From the NCBI RefSeq assembly GCF_002803845.1, contig NZ_CP024986.1:177082-241081 (forward strand): a DNA stretch of 64,000 nt, read 5' to 3'. Made by a program: the position numbers and the translations under genes. The stretch's first letter is position 1. Every line of letters begins with the position of its first letter. The notes beneath the pieces are model-generated. The model did no database searches, was not told where the DNA came from, and saw only the letters and a program-made list of their open reading frames with translations. The DNA is from Streptomyces lavendulae subsp. lavendulae. Lineage in GTDB: Bacteria; Actinomycetota; Actinomycetes; Streptomycetales; Streptomycetaceae. Below are positions 8,005-16,233 of the stretch, piece by piece.

Positions 8005-8853
8005 TCAGCGCGGCCCGAAGGCCGTCAGGTGTTCCCCGGCCCACTCCCGGAACGAACGGGCGGGCCTCCCCACGACGTCCGCAACCGTGCTCCCCACACC
8101 GGCCTTGGCCCCGGCACGCTGCCGCTCGGCGCTCTGCAGCAGTGCCTCCGCCACGGCCTCCGGGTACCGCGCACCCCACACCGCGCGGGCCTGCTCCGGA
8201 TCCCACTCCTCGAAACGCAGTGGACGGCCCAACAGGACGGAGAGCTGGGCCGTCTGCTCCACCGCCGAGAGCGCCTCGGGTCCGGTCAGCGTGTGCACGC
8301 GCCCGGTGTGTCCCGGCTCGCCGAACGCGCGCACGGCCACCTCCGCGATGTCGCCCGGATCGACGCAGGCGTTCGGCGACGTCCCGTACAGGCCACGCAC
8401 GACGCCCTCCGCACGCACCGCACCGGTCCAGGAGAGGGCGTTGGACATGAAGGAACGCGGGCGCAGCAGCGTCCACTCCATCCCCGAACCCCGCAGGGCC
8501 TCCTCGTTCCCCCGTTGCCAGCGGGTGATCAGGTCATCGGCCCCGCCGTCCTCGACGGCGGCCGCGGAAAGCTTCACCACGTGCCGCACCCCGGCCGACC
8601 GGGCGGCGGCCAGGAACCGCTCGTCGTCGTCGCGGCCGACGCGGCTGGTCACCAGGAAGGCGGTGTCCACCCCCCGCACGGCCCGGGCGAGCGAACCGGG
8701 GTCGTCGTAGTCCCCGTGGACGGCCTCGACCGTGCCCCGGCCGGCCACGACACGTTCCGGTTGCCTCGCCATGGCCCTGACCGCGGGGCCCGGGCCGATG
8801 CGCCCCAGCACTTCCCGTCCCACCGTCCCGGTGGCCCCCGTCACGAGAATCAT
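8005..8853 (-). CDS. NmrA-like NAD(P)-binding reductase
   Basis: The 282-residue protein starts directly with a Rossmann motif (MILVTGATGTVGREVLG) and has the atypical-SDR fold of NmrA/NAD(P)H-binding proteins over its whole length. The ATG at 8853 follows a GGAAG site. It is divergent from the receptor gene at 8997 and shares the operator region 8925-8950 with it, while it converges with the afsA-like gene. This position suggests a role in finishing the butyrolactone signal, for example ketone reduction, but a tailoring or stress role is equally possible because NmrA-like proteins are functionally diverse. Confidence 0.8.
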   Translation of the reverse strand: MILVTGATGTVGREVLGRIGPGPAVRAMARQPERVVAGRGTVEAVHGDYDDPGSLARAVRGVDTAFLVTSRVGRDDDERFLAAARSAGVRHVVKLSAAAVEDGGADDLITRWQRGNEEALRGSGMEWTLLRPRSFMSNALSWTGAVRAEGVVRGLYGTSPNACVDPGDIAEVAVRAFGEPGHTGRVHTLTGPEALSAVEQTAQLSVLLGRPLRFEEWDPEQARAVWGARYPEAVAEALLQSAERQRAGAKAGVGSTVADVVGRPARSFREWAGEHLTAFGPR

Positions 8854-8924
8854 GGTGCTTCCTTCCGGTCATGTACGCGCCCTCCGGCGCGTACGGGGTT
8901 GGCGTAAGAGTTACCCGCTGTAAG

Positions 8925-8950
8925 ATACGTACGGGACGGACGGTTTGCAT
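8925..8950. promoter_or_regulatory. Receptor autoregulatory operator
   Basis: ATACGTACGGGACGG followed by ACGGTTTGCAT resembles AREs upstream of butyrolactone receptor genes: one strong half-site (CGGTTTG) and one degenerate one (ATACGTAC). It lies about 50 bases before the receptor start at 8997 and about 75 bases before the divergent reductase start at 8853. Confidence 0.6.
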
Positions 8951-8996
8951 CAGGGCTTCCGACGCTCCGAGAATCCTGTGAAGGAAGGGAGCCACA

Positions 8997-9671
8997 GTGG
9001 CTGAGCAAATTCGAGCCATCCGCACACGCCAGGCGATCCTCGGCGCGGCGGCCAAGATCTTCGAGGAACGCGGCTACCAGGCCGCCACCATCTCCGAGAT
9101 CCTCTCGGAGGCGGGCGTGACCAAGGGCGCCCTGTACTTCCACTTCCAGTCGAAGGAGGACCTGGCCTTCGGCGTGCTCAACGCGCAGAACCAGAGCCTC
9201 GTCGTCCCCGACCGCGCGATCAAGATGCAGGGGATCGTCGACATCGTCATGCTGCACACCTACCGCCTGCAGACGGACCCGATGGTCCGCGCGGGCGTAC
9301 GGCTGACGATGGACCAGCTGGCACAGGGCCTGGACCGCAGCGGCCCCTTCCGCGCCTGGGCCGTGCCGATGCGCGAGGGCCTGGAGCGGGCCCAGAGCCA
9401 GGGCGAGCTGCTCCCCCAGATCGATCCGGCCGAAACCGCCGACGTCATCGTCGGCACCTACGCCGGCATCCAGTCCATGTCGCAGGCGCTCACCGAGTAC
9501 GAGGACCTCGTGATCAGGGTCAGCGCGCTCATGCGCCACCTGCTGCCGAGCATCGTGCAGTCCTCCGTCCTCACCTCCCTCCACCTCGGCGAGAGCCGCG
9601 GCGCCGAGGTCTACGCCGAGGCCGTCCGGGCCATGGAGATCTCGCAGGCCCGGGAAGACCTCGCCAGCTGA
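8997..9671 (+). CDS. TetR-family gamma-butyrolactone receptor homologue 2
   Basis: This 224-residue protein is of ArpA/ScbR type. Its HTH lies at about residues 8-55 (EAGVTKGALYFHFQSKEDLA), and the ligand domain has a Trp (RAWAVPM) at the position typical of butyrolactone receptors. The GTG at 8997 follows GGAAGGGAG. Many acidic residues and its position next to the AfsA homologue make it the best candidate in the window for the true receptor that binds the AfsA product. An operator-like dyad lies in its promoter, consistent with autorepression. The last 61 bases overlap the 3' end of the convergent flavin hydroxylase gene. Confidence 0.9.
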   Translation: MAEQIRAIRTRQAILGAAAKIFEERGYQAATISEILSEAGVTKGALYFHFQSKEDLAFGVLNAQNQSLVVPDRAIKMQGIVDIVMLHTYRLQTDPMVRAGVRLTMDQLAQGLDRSGPFRAWAVPMREGLERAQSQGELLPQIDPAETADVIVGTYAGIQSMSQALTEYEDLVIRVSALMRHLLPSIVQSSVLTSLHLGESRGAEVYAEAVRAMEISQAREDLAS

Positions 9672-11161
9672 TCCGCGCCGTCGGCGGCCGCGCGCGGCCC
9701 CGGCCCGAAGTACCGGGACAGGGCGTCGGCCAGCGGGCCGCCGTCCTGTGACCAGGCGATGTGTCCGTCGGGACGCACCAGCAGCGCCTCGTACGGCAGC
9801 GCGGGGGTCGCCCGCGCGTGCACCACGCGCAGGGTGTCCGACCACGGGCGCGCCTCTTCCCCGTGGCGGGCGGCCAGCCCGCCGAAGAGGAGGAGCAGCG
9901 GGCTCCCCTCCCGCAGCAGCGCGATCAGGTCCGTCTCCCCTTCCCGGGTGACGATCCGCGCGTTCGGCAGGAACCGTCCCTCCGGCCCGGAGGGACGGCC
10001 CGTGCGGGCGGGCAGTACCGTCCCCTGGCCGCTGATCATGTCGCCGAGCCGCCCGGTGTCCCGGTCCGCGGTCAGGAGCCCGGTGAACACCTCGCGCAGC
10101 GCGTCGACCTCGGGCCCCTGCCGCATCAGCGCGAGCTGGGCCCGCGTGTTGTCGACGACGGCCCGCGCCGCCGGCCCGCGTTCGAGGCCGTAGGTGTCCA
10201 GCAGGCCCGCGCCCGCCGTGCCGCGCACCGCGAGGGCCAGCTTCCAGCCGAGGTTGAGGGCGTCCAGCACCCCCGTGCTCAGCCCCTGGCCGCCGATGGG
10301 GAAGTGCACGTGCGCCGCGTCGCCCACCAGGAAGACGCGCTCCGCCCGGAAGGTGCGGGCCACGCGCGTGAAGTCGCTGAACCGGCTGATCCACCGGGCC
10401 CCCTCCATCGCGATGTCGCGCCCGGCGATCCGGGACACCTCGCGCTGGAGCTCCAGCGGCGACGGCGGCGCCTCCCGGCCCGCGTGGGCGCCGGAGCAGT
10501 CGACGGTACGGATGTGCGTTTCACCGGCGGGCGTCCGCTTGGAGACGATCCACCCCCGCGGGGTGCGCAGCCACCCCTGCTCCAGGTCGCCGGGGTCCCG
10601 CAGCCGTGCCAGCCCCACCAGGGCGGACACCGTGGCGGGAGTGGCGTCGGACGCGATGCCCGCCAGTTCGCGGACCGTGCTGCGGGCCCCGTCCGCCCCG
10701 ACGGCGTAGGCGGCGGTACAGGTGGCCGTCCCCTGCGGCCCCTCGACGGTGAGCAGCACGGCGCCGTCCCGCTGCGTGAGCCCCGTGACCCGGTGCTCCC
10801 TCAGGACCCGCGCGCCCGCCGCCCGCGCCCGCGCCTCGAACCGCCGCTCCAGCTCCGCCTGGGGGCGCTTGAGGATCGGCTCCGGCTCGTTCTCGGGCAC
10901 GGTGATGACCAGTTCGTGGATGCCGGCGAAGTGGAAGCGGCCCGATTTCGTACCCGCGGACGTCTGCGCCGCGTCCGGCGGAAGGTGCCCGCGCCGGGCC
11001 AGCCCCTGTACCGCACGGGCGTGCAGGGTGGTGGCCTTGGGCCGCTCGCAGACCTCCGCCCGCGCCTCCAGGACCAGCGTGTCGACCCCGTACCCGGCCA
11101 GCTCGGCCGCGACCAGCAGGCCGACCGGCCCCCCGCCGACGACCACCACTTCAGCGCGCAC
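9611..11161 (-). CDS. FAD-dependent aromatic hydroxylase (PgaE/RdmE class)
   Basis: This 516-residue class A flavoprotein monooxygenase has the N-terminal FAD fold VVVGGGPVGLLVAAELA, the second FAD motif GDAAHVHFPIGGQGLSTG at about residues 285-302, a middle substrate domain and a thioredoxin-like C-terminal domain (about 400-500). These enzymes hydroxylate aromatic polyketides such as angucyclines and anthracyclines using NAD(P)H and O2. The start at 11161 is the first Met of the FAD motif. The promoter region carries TATACCGG and CGTTCTTTTC in a weak operator-like arrangement at 11196-11220. The 3' end overlaps the receptor gene by 61 bases on the opposite strand. Confidence 0.9.
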   Translation of the reverse strand: MRAEVVVVGGGPVGLLVAAELAGYGVDTLVLEARAEVCERPKATTLHARAVQGLARRGHLPPDAAQTSAGTKSGRFHFAGIHELVITVPENEPEPILKRPQAELERRFEARARAAGARVLREHRVTGLTQRDGAVLLTVEGPQGTATCTAAYAVGADGARSTVRELAGIASDATPATVSALVGLARLRDPGDLEQGWLRTPRGWIVSKRTPAGETHIRTVDCSGAHAGREAPPSPLELQREVSRIAGRDIAMEGARWISRFSDFTRVARTFRAERVFLVGDAAHVHFPIGGQGLSTGVLDALNLGWKLALAVRGTAGAGLLDTYGLERGPAARAVVDNTRAQLALMRQGPEVDALREVFTGLLTADRDTGRLGDMISGQGTVLPARTGRPSGPEGRFLPNARIVTREGETDLIALLREGSPLLLLFGGLAARHGEEARPWSDTLRVVHARATPALPYEALLVRPDGHIAWSQDGGPLADALSRYFGPGPRAAADGADQLARSSRACEISMARTASA

Positions 11162-11245
11162 GCCGTCCCCCTCTTCCTCATCCGGCGAGGAGAAAATATA
11201 CCGGCTGCCCCGTTCTTTTCAATGACCTGACCGTAGGATCACCGC

Positions 11246-11719
11246 ATGATCAGCTCTACGCTCCGTCTGGTACCGGTCACCCCGGACAACTTCGACGCCG
11301 TGTGCGCCGTGCGGGTACACCCACGCCAGGAACACCTCGTCTCCCCCGTCCAGAAGTCGCTGGCCGAGGCCTACGTCCACGGGGACACCGCCTGGCCGCG
11401 TGCCCTGGTCGACGGCGACGAGGTCGTCGGTTTCGTCATGGCCTTCCTCGACATCGTCTGGGACCCGGCGAAGGACCCCGAGCACCGCCGTTCCGGCCTG
11501 TGGCGTCTGAACATCGCGGCCGGCCACCAGGGCAAGGGGTACGGCAGCTTCGCGGTGGGCGCGGTCCTCGAAGAACTCCGCCGGCGCGGCGCCGGGCAGG
11601 CGTACGTCACCTGGGACACCGGCGAGGGCACCCCCGAGCCCTTCTACGCGGGCCTCGGCTTCCGCCGCACCGGCGAGCTCAGCGGCGACCAGCCCGTCGC
11701 CGTGCTGGACCTGGCGTAG
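11246..11719 (+). CDS. GNAT-family N-acetyltransferase
   Basis: The 157-residue protein has the single GNAT domain with the acetyl-CoA pyrophosphate loop HQGKGYG at about residues 94-100 and the closing YAGLGFRRTGEL strand. The family transfers an acetyl group from acetyl-CoA to an amine, and the substrate cannot be read from sequence. It is divergent from the flavin hydroxylase gene. Resistance by drug or aminosugar acetylation is conceivable, but there is no direct support for it. Confidence 0.85.
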   Translation: MISSTLRLVPVTPDNFDAVCAVRVHPRQEHLVSPVQKSLAEAYVHGDTAWPRALVDGDEVVGFVMAFLDIVWDPAKDPEHRRSGLWRLNIAAGHQGKGYGSFAVGAVLEELRRRGAGQAYVTWDTGEGTPEPFYAGLGFRRTGELSGDQPVAVLDLA

Positions 11720-11741
11720 GCCGTCCAGCGGCCCCGGTCCG

Positions 11742-12734
11742 TCAGGCCAGCACCGCCGTGGCGGAACTCCCCGCGGGCACCGGCGAGGTGCCCGCGCGGA
11801 ACTCCTGCGGGCTGACCCCGCGCACCCGCTTGAAGGCCGTCGACAGCGCGAACGCGCTCCCGTAGCCGACCCGGCGGGCCACCGTCGCCACCGTGGCCTC
11901 CGGCTCGCGCAGCAGGTCGGCGGCGAGCGCGAGCCGCCAGCCCGTCAGGTACGCGACGGGCGGCTCCCCGACGAGCGCGGTGAAGCGGCGGGCCAGCACG
12001 GCCCGCGACACCCCCGCCCGCCGCGCGAGTTCCGCCACGGTCCAGCCGTGCGCGGGGTCCTCGTGGAGCAGCCGCAGGGCGACCCCGACGACCGGATCGC
12101 CCTGCGCCCGGTGCCAGGCCGGCGCCCCCGCCCCGGGCGCGGCGAGCCAGGCCCGCAGGACGCCGATCAGCAACAGGTCCAGCAGCCGGTCCAGCACCAG
12201 CTCCTGCCCCGGCTCGTCGCGGGCCGTCTCCGAGGCCAGCAGCCCGATCAGGGTGGCGTCGGCCGCCCCCGCCGGGCGGACCAGCACCGTCGGGAGCGTG
12301 CCGAGCAGCCGCCGCCCGACCTCACTGGGAGCCTGGTAGGTGCCGCTCAGCAGCACCGCCGCCCCCGGCTCCGCCCGGGCGTCGCCCCAGGTCCGCACGC
12401 CCTGCGCCAGGGTGTCCGTGAGGTCCTCGCCCGTCTCGGTGCTGCACCGCTGGTCCGGTCCCACCACGATCTGCGGGGTGGCGGTGCCGGGGGTGTCCGG
12501 GCTGTCGGCGAGCCCGTACGGCGCGGGACCCCGCACCACCGCCACGTCGCCCGGGCCGATCGGGACCGGCTCGCCGTCCTCGGGCAGCAGCCAGGCCGTA
12601 CCGCTCACCAGGGCGATCACCGACAGCGGGGCCCGGTCCTCCACCCGCAGGGACCAGGGCGGGTTGAGGACGGACTTGAGGATGAAGGCTCCGCGGGCCT
12701 TGGGCCCGTCCAGCAGGCAGGTCAGCGTGTCCAT
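11742..12734 (-). CDS. AraC-family transcriptional regulator
   Basis: This 330-residue regulator has a cupin-type N-terminal sensor domain (residues 1-185) and a double-HTH AraC domain at the C-terminus (about 215-310; WTVAELARRAGVSRAVLARR, then VGYGSAFALSTAFKRVRGVS). It lies 30 bases downstream of an NmrA-like gene on the same strand, a pairing often seen for AraC regulators that control a single oxidoreductase. No link to the polyketide cluster is visible. Confidence 0.88.
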   Translation of the reverse strand: MDTLTCLLDGPKARGAFILKSVLNPPWSLRVEDRAPLSVIALVSGTAWLLPEDGEPVPIGPGDVAVVRGPAPYGLADSPDTPGTATPQIVVGPDQRCSTETGEDLTDTLAQGVRTWGDARAEPGAAVLLSGTYQAPSEVGRRLLGTLPTVLVRPAGAADATLIGLLASETARDEPGQELVLDRLLDLLLIGVLRAWLAAPGAGAPAWHRAQGDPVVGVALRLLHEDPAHGWTVAELARRAGVSRAVLARRFTALVGEPPVAYLTGWRLALAADLLREPEATVATVARRVGYGSAFALSTAFKRVRGVSPQEFRAGTSPVPAGSSATAVLA

Positions 12735-12764
12735 GCCCCCATCCTCCCCTCCCCGCCGCGCCGT

Positions 12765-13607
12765 TCAGACGTCCCATACCCCGGTCGCCGCCGTCTCGCG
12801 GGCGTAGTCGGCGAAGTCCTTCGGCGCCCGCCCCAGCACCTCGCGCACCCCGTCGACCAGATGCGCGTTGCGTCCGTCCAGGATCACGGTGAACAGGTCC
12901 ACCAGTTCCTCGGGCAGACCGTTCTCGCGCAGCACCGCCCGGTAGTCCTCCGGCGAGACGGGCACGTACGCGATCTCGCGTCCGGTCGCCTTCGACAGCT
13001 CGTCCGCCACGTCGGCGAGGGAGAGCAGCCGCGGTCCGGACAGTTCGTAGGTCCGGCCGACGTGCCGGTCGTCGGTGAGCGTGGCCACCACCACGTCGGC
13101 GATGTCGCCGGTGTCGACGAAGGGTTCGACGGCGTCGGCGACCGGCAGGGCGATCTCCCCGGCCCGTACGGAGTCCAGGAAGAAGCTCTCGTCGAAGTTC
13201 TGGTCGAACCAGCTGGCGCGGACCACGGTCCACTCGGCGCCGGGCACCTTCAGCCGCTCCTCGCAGAGCACCGCGGCCTCCTCGCCGCGGCCGGACAGCA
13301 ACACCAGCCTGCGGACCCCCGCGGCCACCGCCGCCGAGGCCAGGGCGCCGATCAGGTCGGGGGCACCGGGCACGGAGAGGTCGGGCTGGAAGGTCACGTA
13401 CACCCGCTCCACCCCCTCCAGCGCGGCCGGCCATCCGGCGGGGTCGTCCCAGTCGAAGGCCGGCTCCCCCGTGCGCGACCCGACCCGTACCGCGTCGCCC
13501 CGCTCCCGCAGCCGCTCCACGACCCGCCGTCCGGTCTTGCCGCGCCCCCCGATCACCAGGGTCAGCCCCGCGTGCACGTTCTCGTTCTCGTTCTCGTTCG
13601 TCGTCAT
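12765..13607 (-). CDS. NmrA-like NAD(P)-binding protein 2
   Basis: The 280-residue atypical SDR has a Rossmann motif LVIGGRGKTGRRVVERL at about residues 16-32 and the NmrA layout throughout. The first residues encode an Asn-Glu repeat from a short GTTCTC microsatellite, so a start a few codons further in (the GTG before HAGLTL) is possible. It is the upstream partner of the AraC gene and divergent from the alpha/beta hydrolase. It is a relative of the reductase at 8005 but not a close duplicate. The function is unknown; redox sensing and quinone reduction are both seen in the family. Confidence 0.8.
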   Translation of the reverse strand: MTTNENENENVHAGLTLVIGGRGKTGRRVVERLRERGDAVRVGSRTGEPAFDWDDPAGWPAALEGVERVYVTFQPDLSVPGAPDLIGALASAAVAAGVRRLVLLSGRGEEAAVLCEERLKVPGAEWTVVRASWFDQNFDESFFLDSVRAGEIALPVADAVEPFVDTGDIADVVVATLTDDRHVGRTYELSGPRLLSLADVADELSKATGREIAYVPVSPEDYRAVLRENGLPEELVDLFTVILDGRNAHLVDGVREVLGRAPKDFADYARETAATGVWDV

Positions 13608-13725
13608 GCGTCCCAGTCAACCGCCGCCCGCCGAGACGCGACATGGCCCAGAAGCTCACCTCCATGTGCGAGCGTCTCGCCGCAAACGCGTCGACACCGC
13701 CACCGGAATCCCTGATCATCCTGTG

Positions 13726-14523
13726 GTGACCTGGACCGAACGCATCGTCATCCGGGACGGCGTACGCCTGTCCTGCCGCGACTGGGGCGGCAGCGGCTCC
13801 CCCGTCCTCCTCCTGCACGGCCTCGCCGGGCACGCGGGCGAATTCGACGCCGTCGCGGCCCACCTGTCCGCCCGCCACCGGGTCGTCGCCCTCGACCAGC
13901 GAGGTCACGGCGCCTCCGAGCGCCGCCCGGCCGACGTCTCCCGCGAGGCCCACGTCGCGGACGTGCTCGCCGTCGCCGCGCGGCTCGGCCTCGACCGCCC
14001 CGTCCTGGTCGGCCAGTCCCTGGGCGGGCACACCGCGATGCTGACCGCCGCCGCCCACCCGGACCTGGTCCGCGGCCTCGTCCTGGTCGACGCCGGTCCG
14101 GCCGCCGCCGCCCCGGACACCCCCGCCACGATCGACGAGGGCCTCGGCTCCTGGCCCCTGCCCTTCCCCTCCCTCGACGCGGCACGGGAGTTCCTCGGCA
14201 GCGACGCCTGGGCCGCGGGCCTGGAACGCCGCCACGACGGCTGGTACCCGCGCTTCGACCGCGACGTCATGGTCGCCGCGATCACCCCCGTCACCACCCG
14301 TCCCTGGTGGCCCGAGTGGCAGCGCGTCGCCTGCCCCGCCCTCGTCGTCCTGGGCGAGCGGGGCATCGTCCCGCCCGCCGAGTCCGCCGAGATGCTGCGC
14401 CTCGCCGGCCCGGACACCACCCTGGTCTCGGTCCCCGGCTCCGGCCACGACGTGCACCTCGACCGCCCCGAGGTCCTGCACCCCCTGCTCTCCGGCTTCC
14501 TGGACGCCCTCCCCCGCACCTGA
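13726..14523 (+). CDS. Alpha/beta-fold hydrolase
   Basis: About 265 residues with the full alpha/beta hydrolase signature: oxyanion loop HGLAGHAGE, nucleophile elbow LVGQSLGGHTAML (Ser of GQSLGG) and the late catalytic His in GSGHDVHLDRP. Two adjacent GTG codons (13723 and 13726) could start it. No strong ribosome site is visible, so the start is uncertain, but the long open frame extending upstream is antisense to the NmrA gene and is not believed. The substrate is unknown. Confidence 0.8.
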   Translation: MTWTERIVIRDGVRLSCRDWGGSGSPVLLLHGLAGHAGEFDAVAAHLSARHRVVALDQRGHGASERRPADVSREAHVADVLAVAARLGLDRPVLVGQSLGGHTAMLTAAAHPDLVRGLVLVDAGPAAAAPDTPATIDEGLGSWPLPFPSLDAAREFLGSDAWAAGLERRHDGWYPRFDRDVMVAAITPVTTRPWWPEWQRVACPALVVLGERGIVPPAESAEMLRLAGPDTTLVSVPGSGHDVHLDRPEVLHPLLSGFLDALPRT

Positions 14524-14585
14524 CCCCGGCCCGCCGCGCAAACCCGGGTGCGCGTCCCCCGTACCGGGTATTAGGGTCGACCCCC

Positions 14586-15089
14586 GTGGAACCGCTCAGT
14601 GAGATACAGATCCGCTCATCCTTCGTGAACTGCACCAAGGGCGAGGCCGCACGGCTGCGCCTGCCGCTGGACTTCGCCGAACTGCCCTGGCAGGACCTCG
14701 ACTTCCTCGGCTGGGTCGACCCCGGCGCGCCGCTGCGGGCGCACCTCGTGCTGCCCCGGGAAGGGGGCCCGGTCGGGATCTCCCTGCGCGTGCCCTCCGT
14801 GGGCCGCACCAGCGCCGTCAAGTCCAGCCTCTGCCAGATCTGCCTGACGGGCCACGCCTCCTCCGGGGTCACCCTGCTCGCCGCGCCCCTCGCGGGCGCC
14901 CGCGGCCGCGAGGGCAACACCGTCGGCACCTACATCTGCGCCGACCTCGCCTGCTCCCTGTACGTACGCGGCAAGCGCCGGCCGAAGCTGCGCACCACGC
15001 GGTACGAGGAGTCGCTGACCCTGGACGAGCGGCTCGCGCGGATGTGGGGGAACCTCGACGCCTTCACTTCCAAGATCACCGCGGGCTGA
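14586..15089 (+). CDS. FBP-family (FusB-like) zinc-finger protein
   Basis: This protein has 167 residues. The C-terminal half contains a treble-clef zinc-finger pattern (CQIC about residues 84-87 and a later CADLAC), typical of the FBP domain first described in the elongation factor G-binding proteins FusB/Fbp. The GTG at 14586 gives the expected length. In Streptomyces these proteins are common chromosomal genes, and their role in translation or stress is inferred from the family only. No connection with neighbours is evident. Confidence 0.7.
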   Translation: MEPLSEIQIRSSFVNCTKGEAARLRLPLDFAELPWQDLDFLGWVDPGAPLRAHLVLPREGGPVGISLRVPSVGRTSAVKSSLCQICLTGHASSGVTLLAAPLAGARGREGNTVGTYICADLACSLYVRGKRRPKLRTTRYEESLTLDERLARMWGNLDAFTSKITAG

Positions 15090-15120
15090 ACCCGCGCGCG
15101 GAATGTGATCACATGACCGT

Positions 15121-15666
15121 ATGACGAGGACTCTCTACCTGCTCTGCTCCGCCGCCCCGCCCGTGTTCGACGTGGCCCACGTGATCGAGGACGCCCAGTC
15201 GCGCGGCTGGAACGTGTGCCTCGGCCTGACCCCGGCGGCGGCGCAATGGGTGTCCGGGAGCCTCGACGGACTCGCCGCGCTCACCGGCAACCCGGTGCGC
15301 TGGCAGTACAAGCTGCCCGGAGAGCCGGACGTGTGGCCGCCGGCGGACGCCCTGCTGTTCGCCCCCGCCACCTTCAACTCGGTCAACGCGTGGGCCCTCG
15401 GCCTCACCGACCGCGTCGTCGTCGGCATCGCCGCCGAGGCCCTCGGCAAGGGCACCCCGGTCGTCGCCGTACCGTGCCTGAACGCCGCCCTCGCCGCGCA
15501 CCCGCAGTTCGAGCAGTCCCTGACGGTCCTGCGCGGCGCGGGCGCCGAACTGCTCTACGGCGAGGGCGGTTTCGTCCCCGGACCGGCCGGTCCCGACGCC
15601 CCGCCGCACTTCCCGTGGCAGGCCGCCCTGGACGCCGTGGACCGGACCGGCACCGACCAGGTCTGA
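15121..15666 (+). CDS. Flavoprotein-family (Dfp/UbiX-like) protein
   Basis: This 181-residue protein opens with a Rossmann-like strand (TLYLLCSAAPPVFDVAHVIE). It carries APATFNSVNAWALGLTDRVV, which matches the FMN-binding PANTxxK-like region of the flavoprotein superfamily (phosphopantothenoylcysteine decarboxylase, EpiD, UbiX). A stand-alone member of this kind often has an unknown substrate. It is separated from the FBP gene by 31 bases and may be co-transcribed with it. Confidence 0.75.
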   Translation: MTRTLYLLCSAAPPVFDVAHVIEDAQSRGWNVCLGLTPAAAQWVSGSLDGLAALTGNPVRWQYKLPGEPDVWPPADALLFAPATFNSVNAWALGLTDRVVVGIAAEALGKGTPVVAVPCLNAALAAHPQFEQSLTVLRGAGAELLYGEGGFVPGPAGPDAPPHFPWQAALDAVDRTGTDQV

Positions 15667-15684
15667 TCCGAAGCGGGCCGGCCG

Positions 15685-16194
15685 CTACTCCCCCGTGACC
15701 CCGTCGATCGCCTCGCGCAACAGGTCCGCGTGCCCGTTGTGCCGGGCGTACTCCTCGATCATGTGGGCCAGGACGTAGCGCAGGGAGTACGGCTGGTCCC
15801 CGTAATACCCCGGCACGTCGAGGGAGGCGGCGGCCTCGACCACGGCCCGCGACCGCGCGCAGGTCTCCTCCCAGATCGCGAAGGACTCCGCCGGGTCCGC
15901 GTCCTCCACGTGGAACTCGGTCCACTCACCGGCCTCGTTCCGGGGGAAGTACCCGCGTACGTCCTCGCCGCCCACCACGTTGCGGAACCAGCCGCGTTCG
16001 ACCTCGGCCAGGTGCCGCACCAGCCCGAGCAGGCTCAGCCCGGACGGCGCGACGGCCCTGCGGCGCAGCTGCTCGTCGGTGAGGCCCGCGCACTTCATCA
16101 TCAGGGTGTCGCGCTGGCGCTGCAGGAGGCTGGTGAGGGTGGCGCGTTCGTCGCCGTCCAGGACGGCCGGGGTCCGCTGTTCGTCGTTCATCAT
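15685..16194 (-). CDS. DinB-family (DUF664) protein
   Basis: The 169-residue four-helix-bundle protein has the pattern LLGLVRHLAEVERGWF, with a metal-binding His and a second His in LAHMIEEYARHNGHADLLRE, as in DinB/YfiT mycothiol-dependent or DUF664 proteins. Several Streptomyces copies exist per genome. The role is probably thiol-dependent detoxification, but this is a family-level inference. It converges with the flavoprotein gene. Confidence 0.82.
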   Translation of the reverse strand: MMNDEQRTPAVLDGDERATLTSLLQRQRDTLMMKCAGLTDEQLRRRAVAPSGLSLLGLVRHLAEVERGWFRNVVGGEDVRGYFPRNEAGEWTEFHVEDADPAESFAIWEETCARSRAVVEAAASLDVPGYYGDQPYSLRYVLAHMIEEYARHNGHADLLREAIDGVTGE

Positions 16195-16233
16195 CGGATG
16201 ATCACACCCGCGCCGGGCCCCGCCCGCACGTTT

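Noticed and set aside
13075..13725. An N-terminal extension of the alpha/beta hydrolase frame
   Set aside because: This part is antisense to the NmrA-like gene and has no domain. The hydrolase fold begins just after the GTG at 13726.
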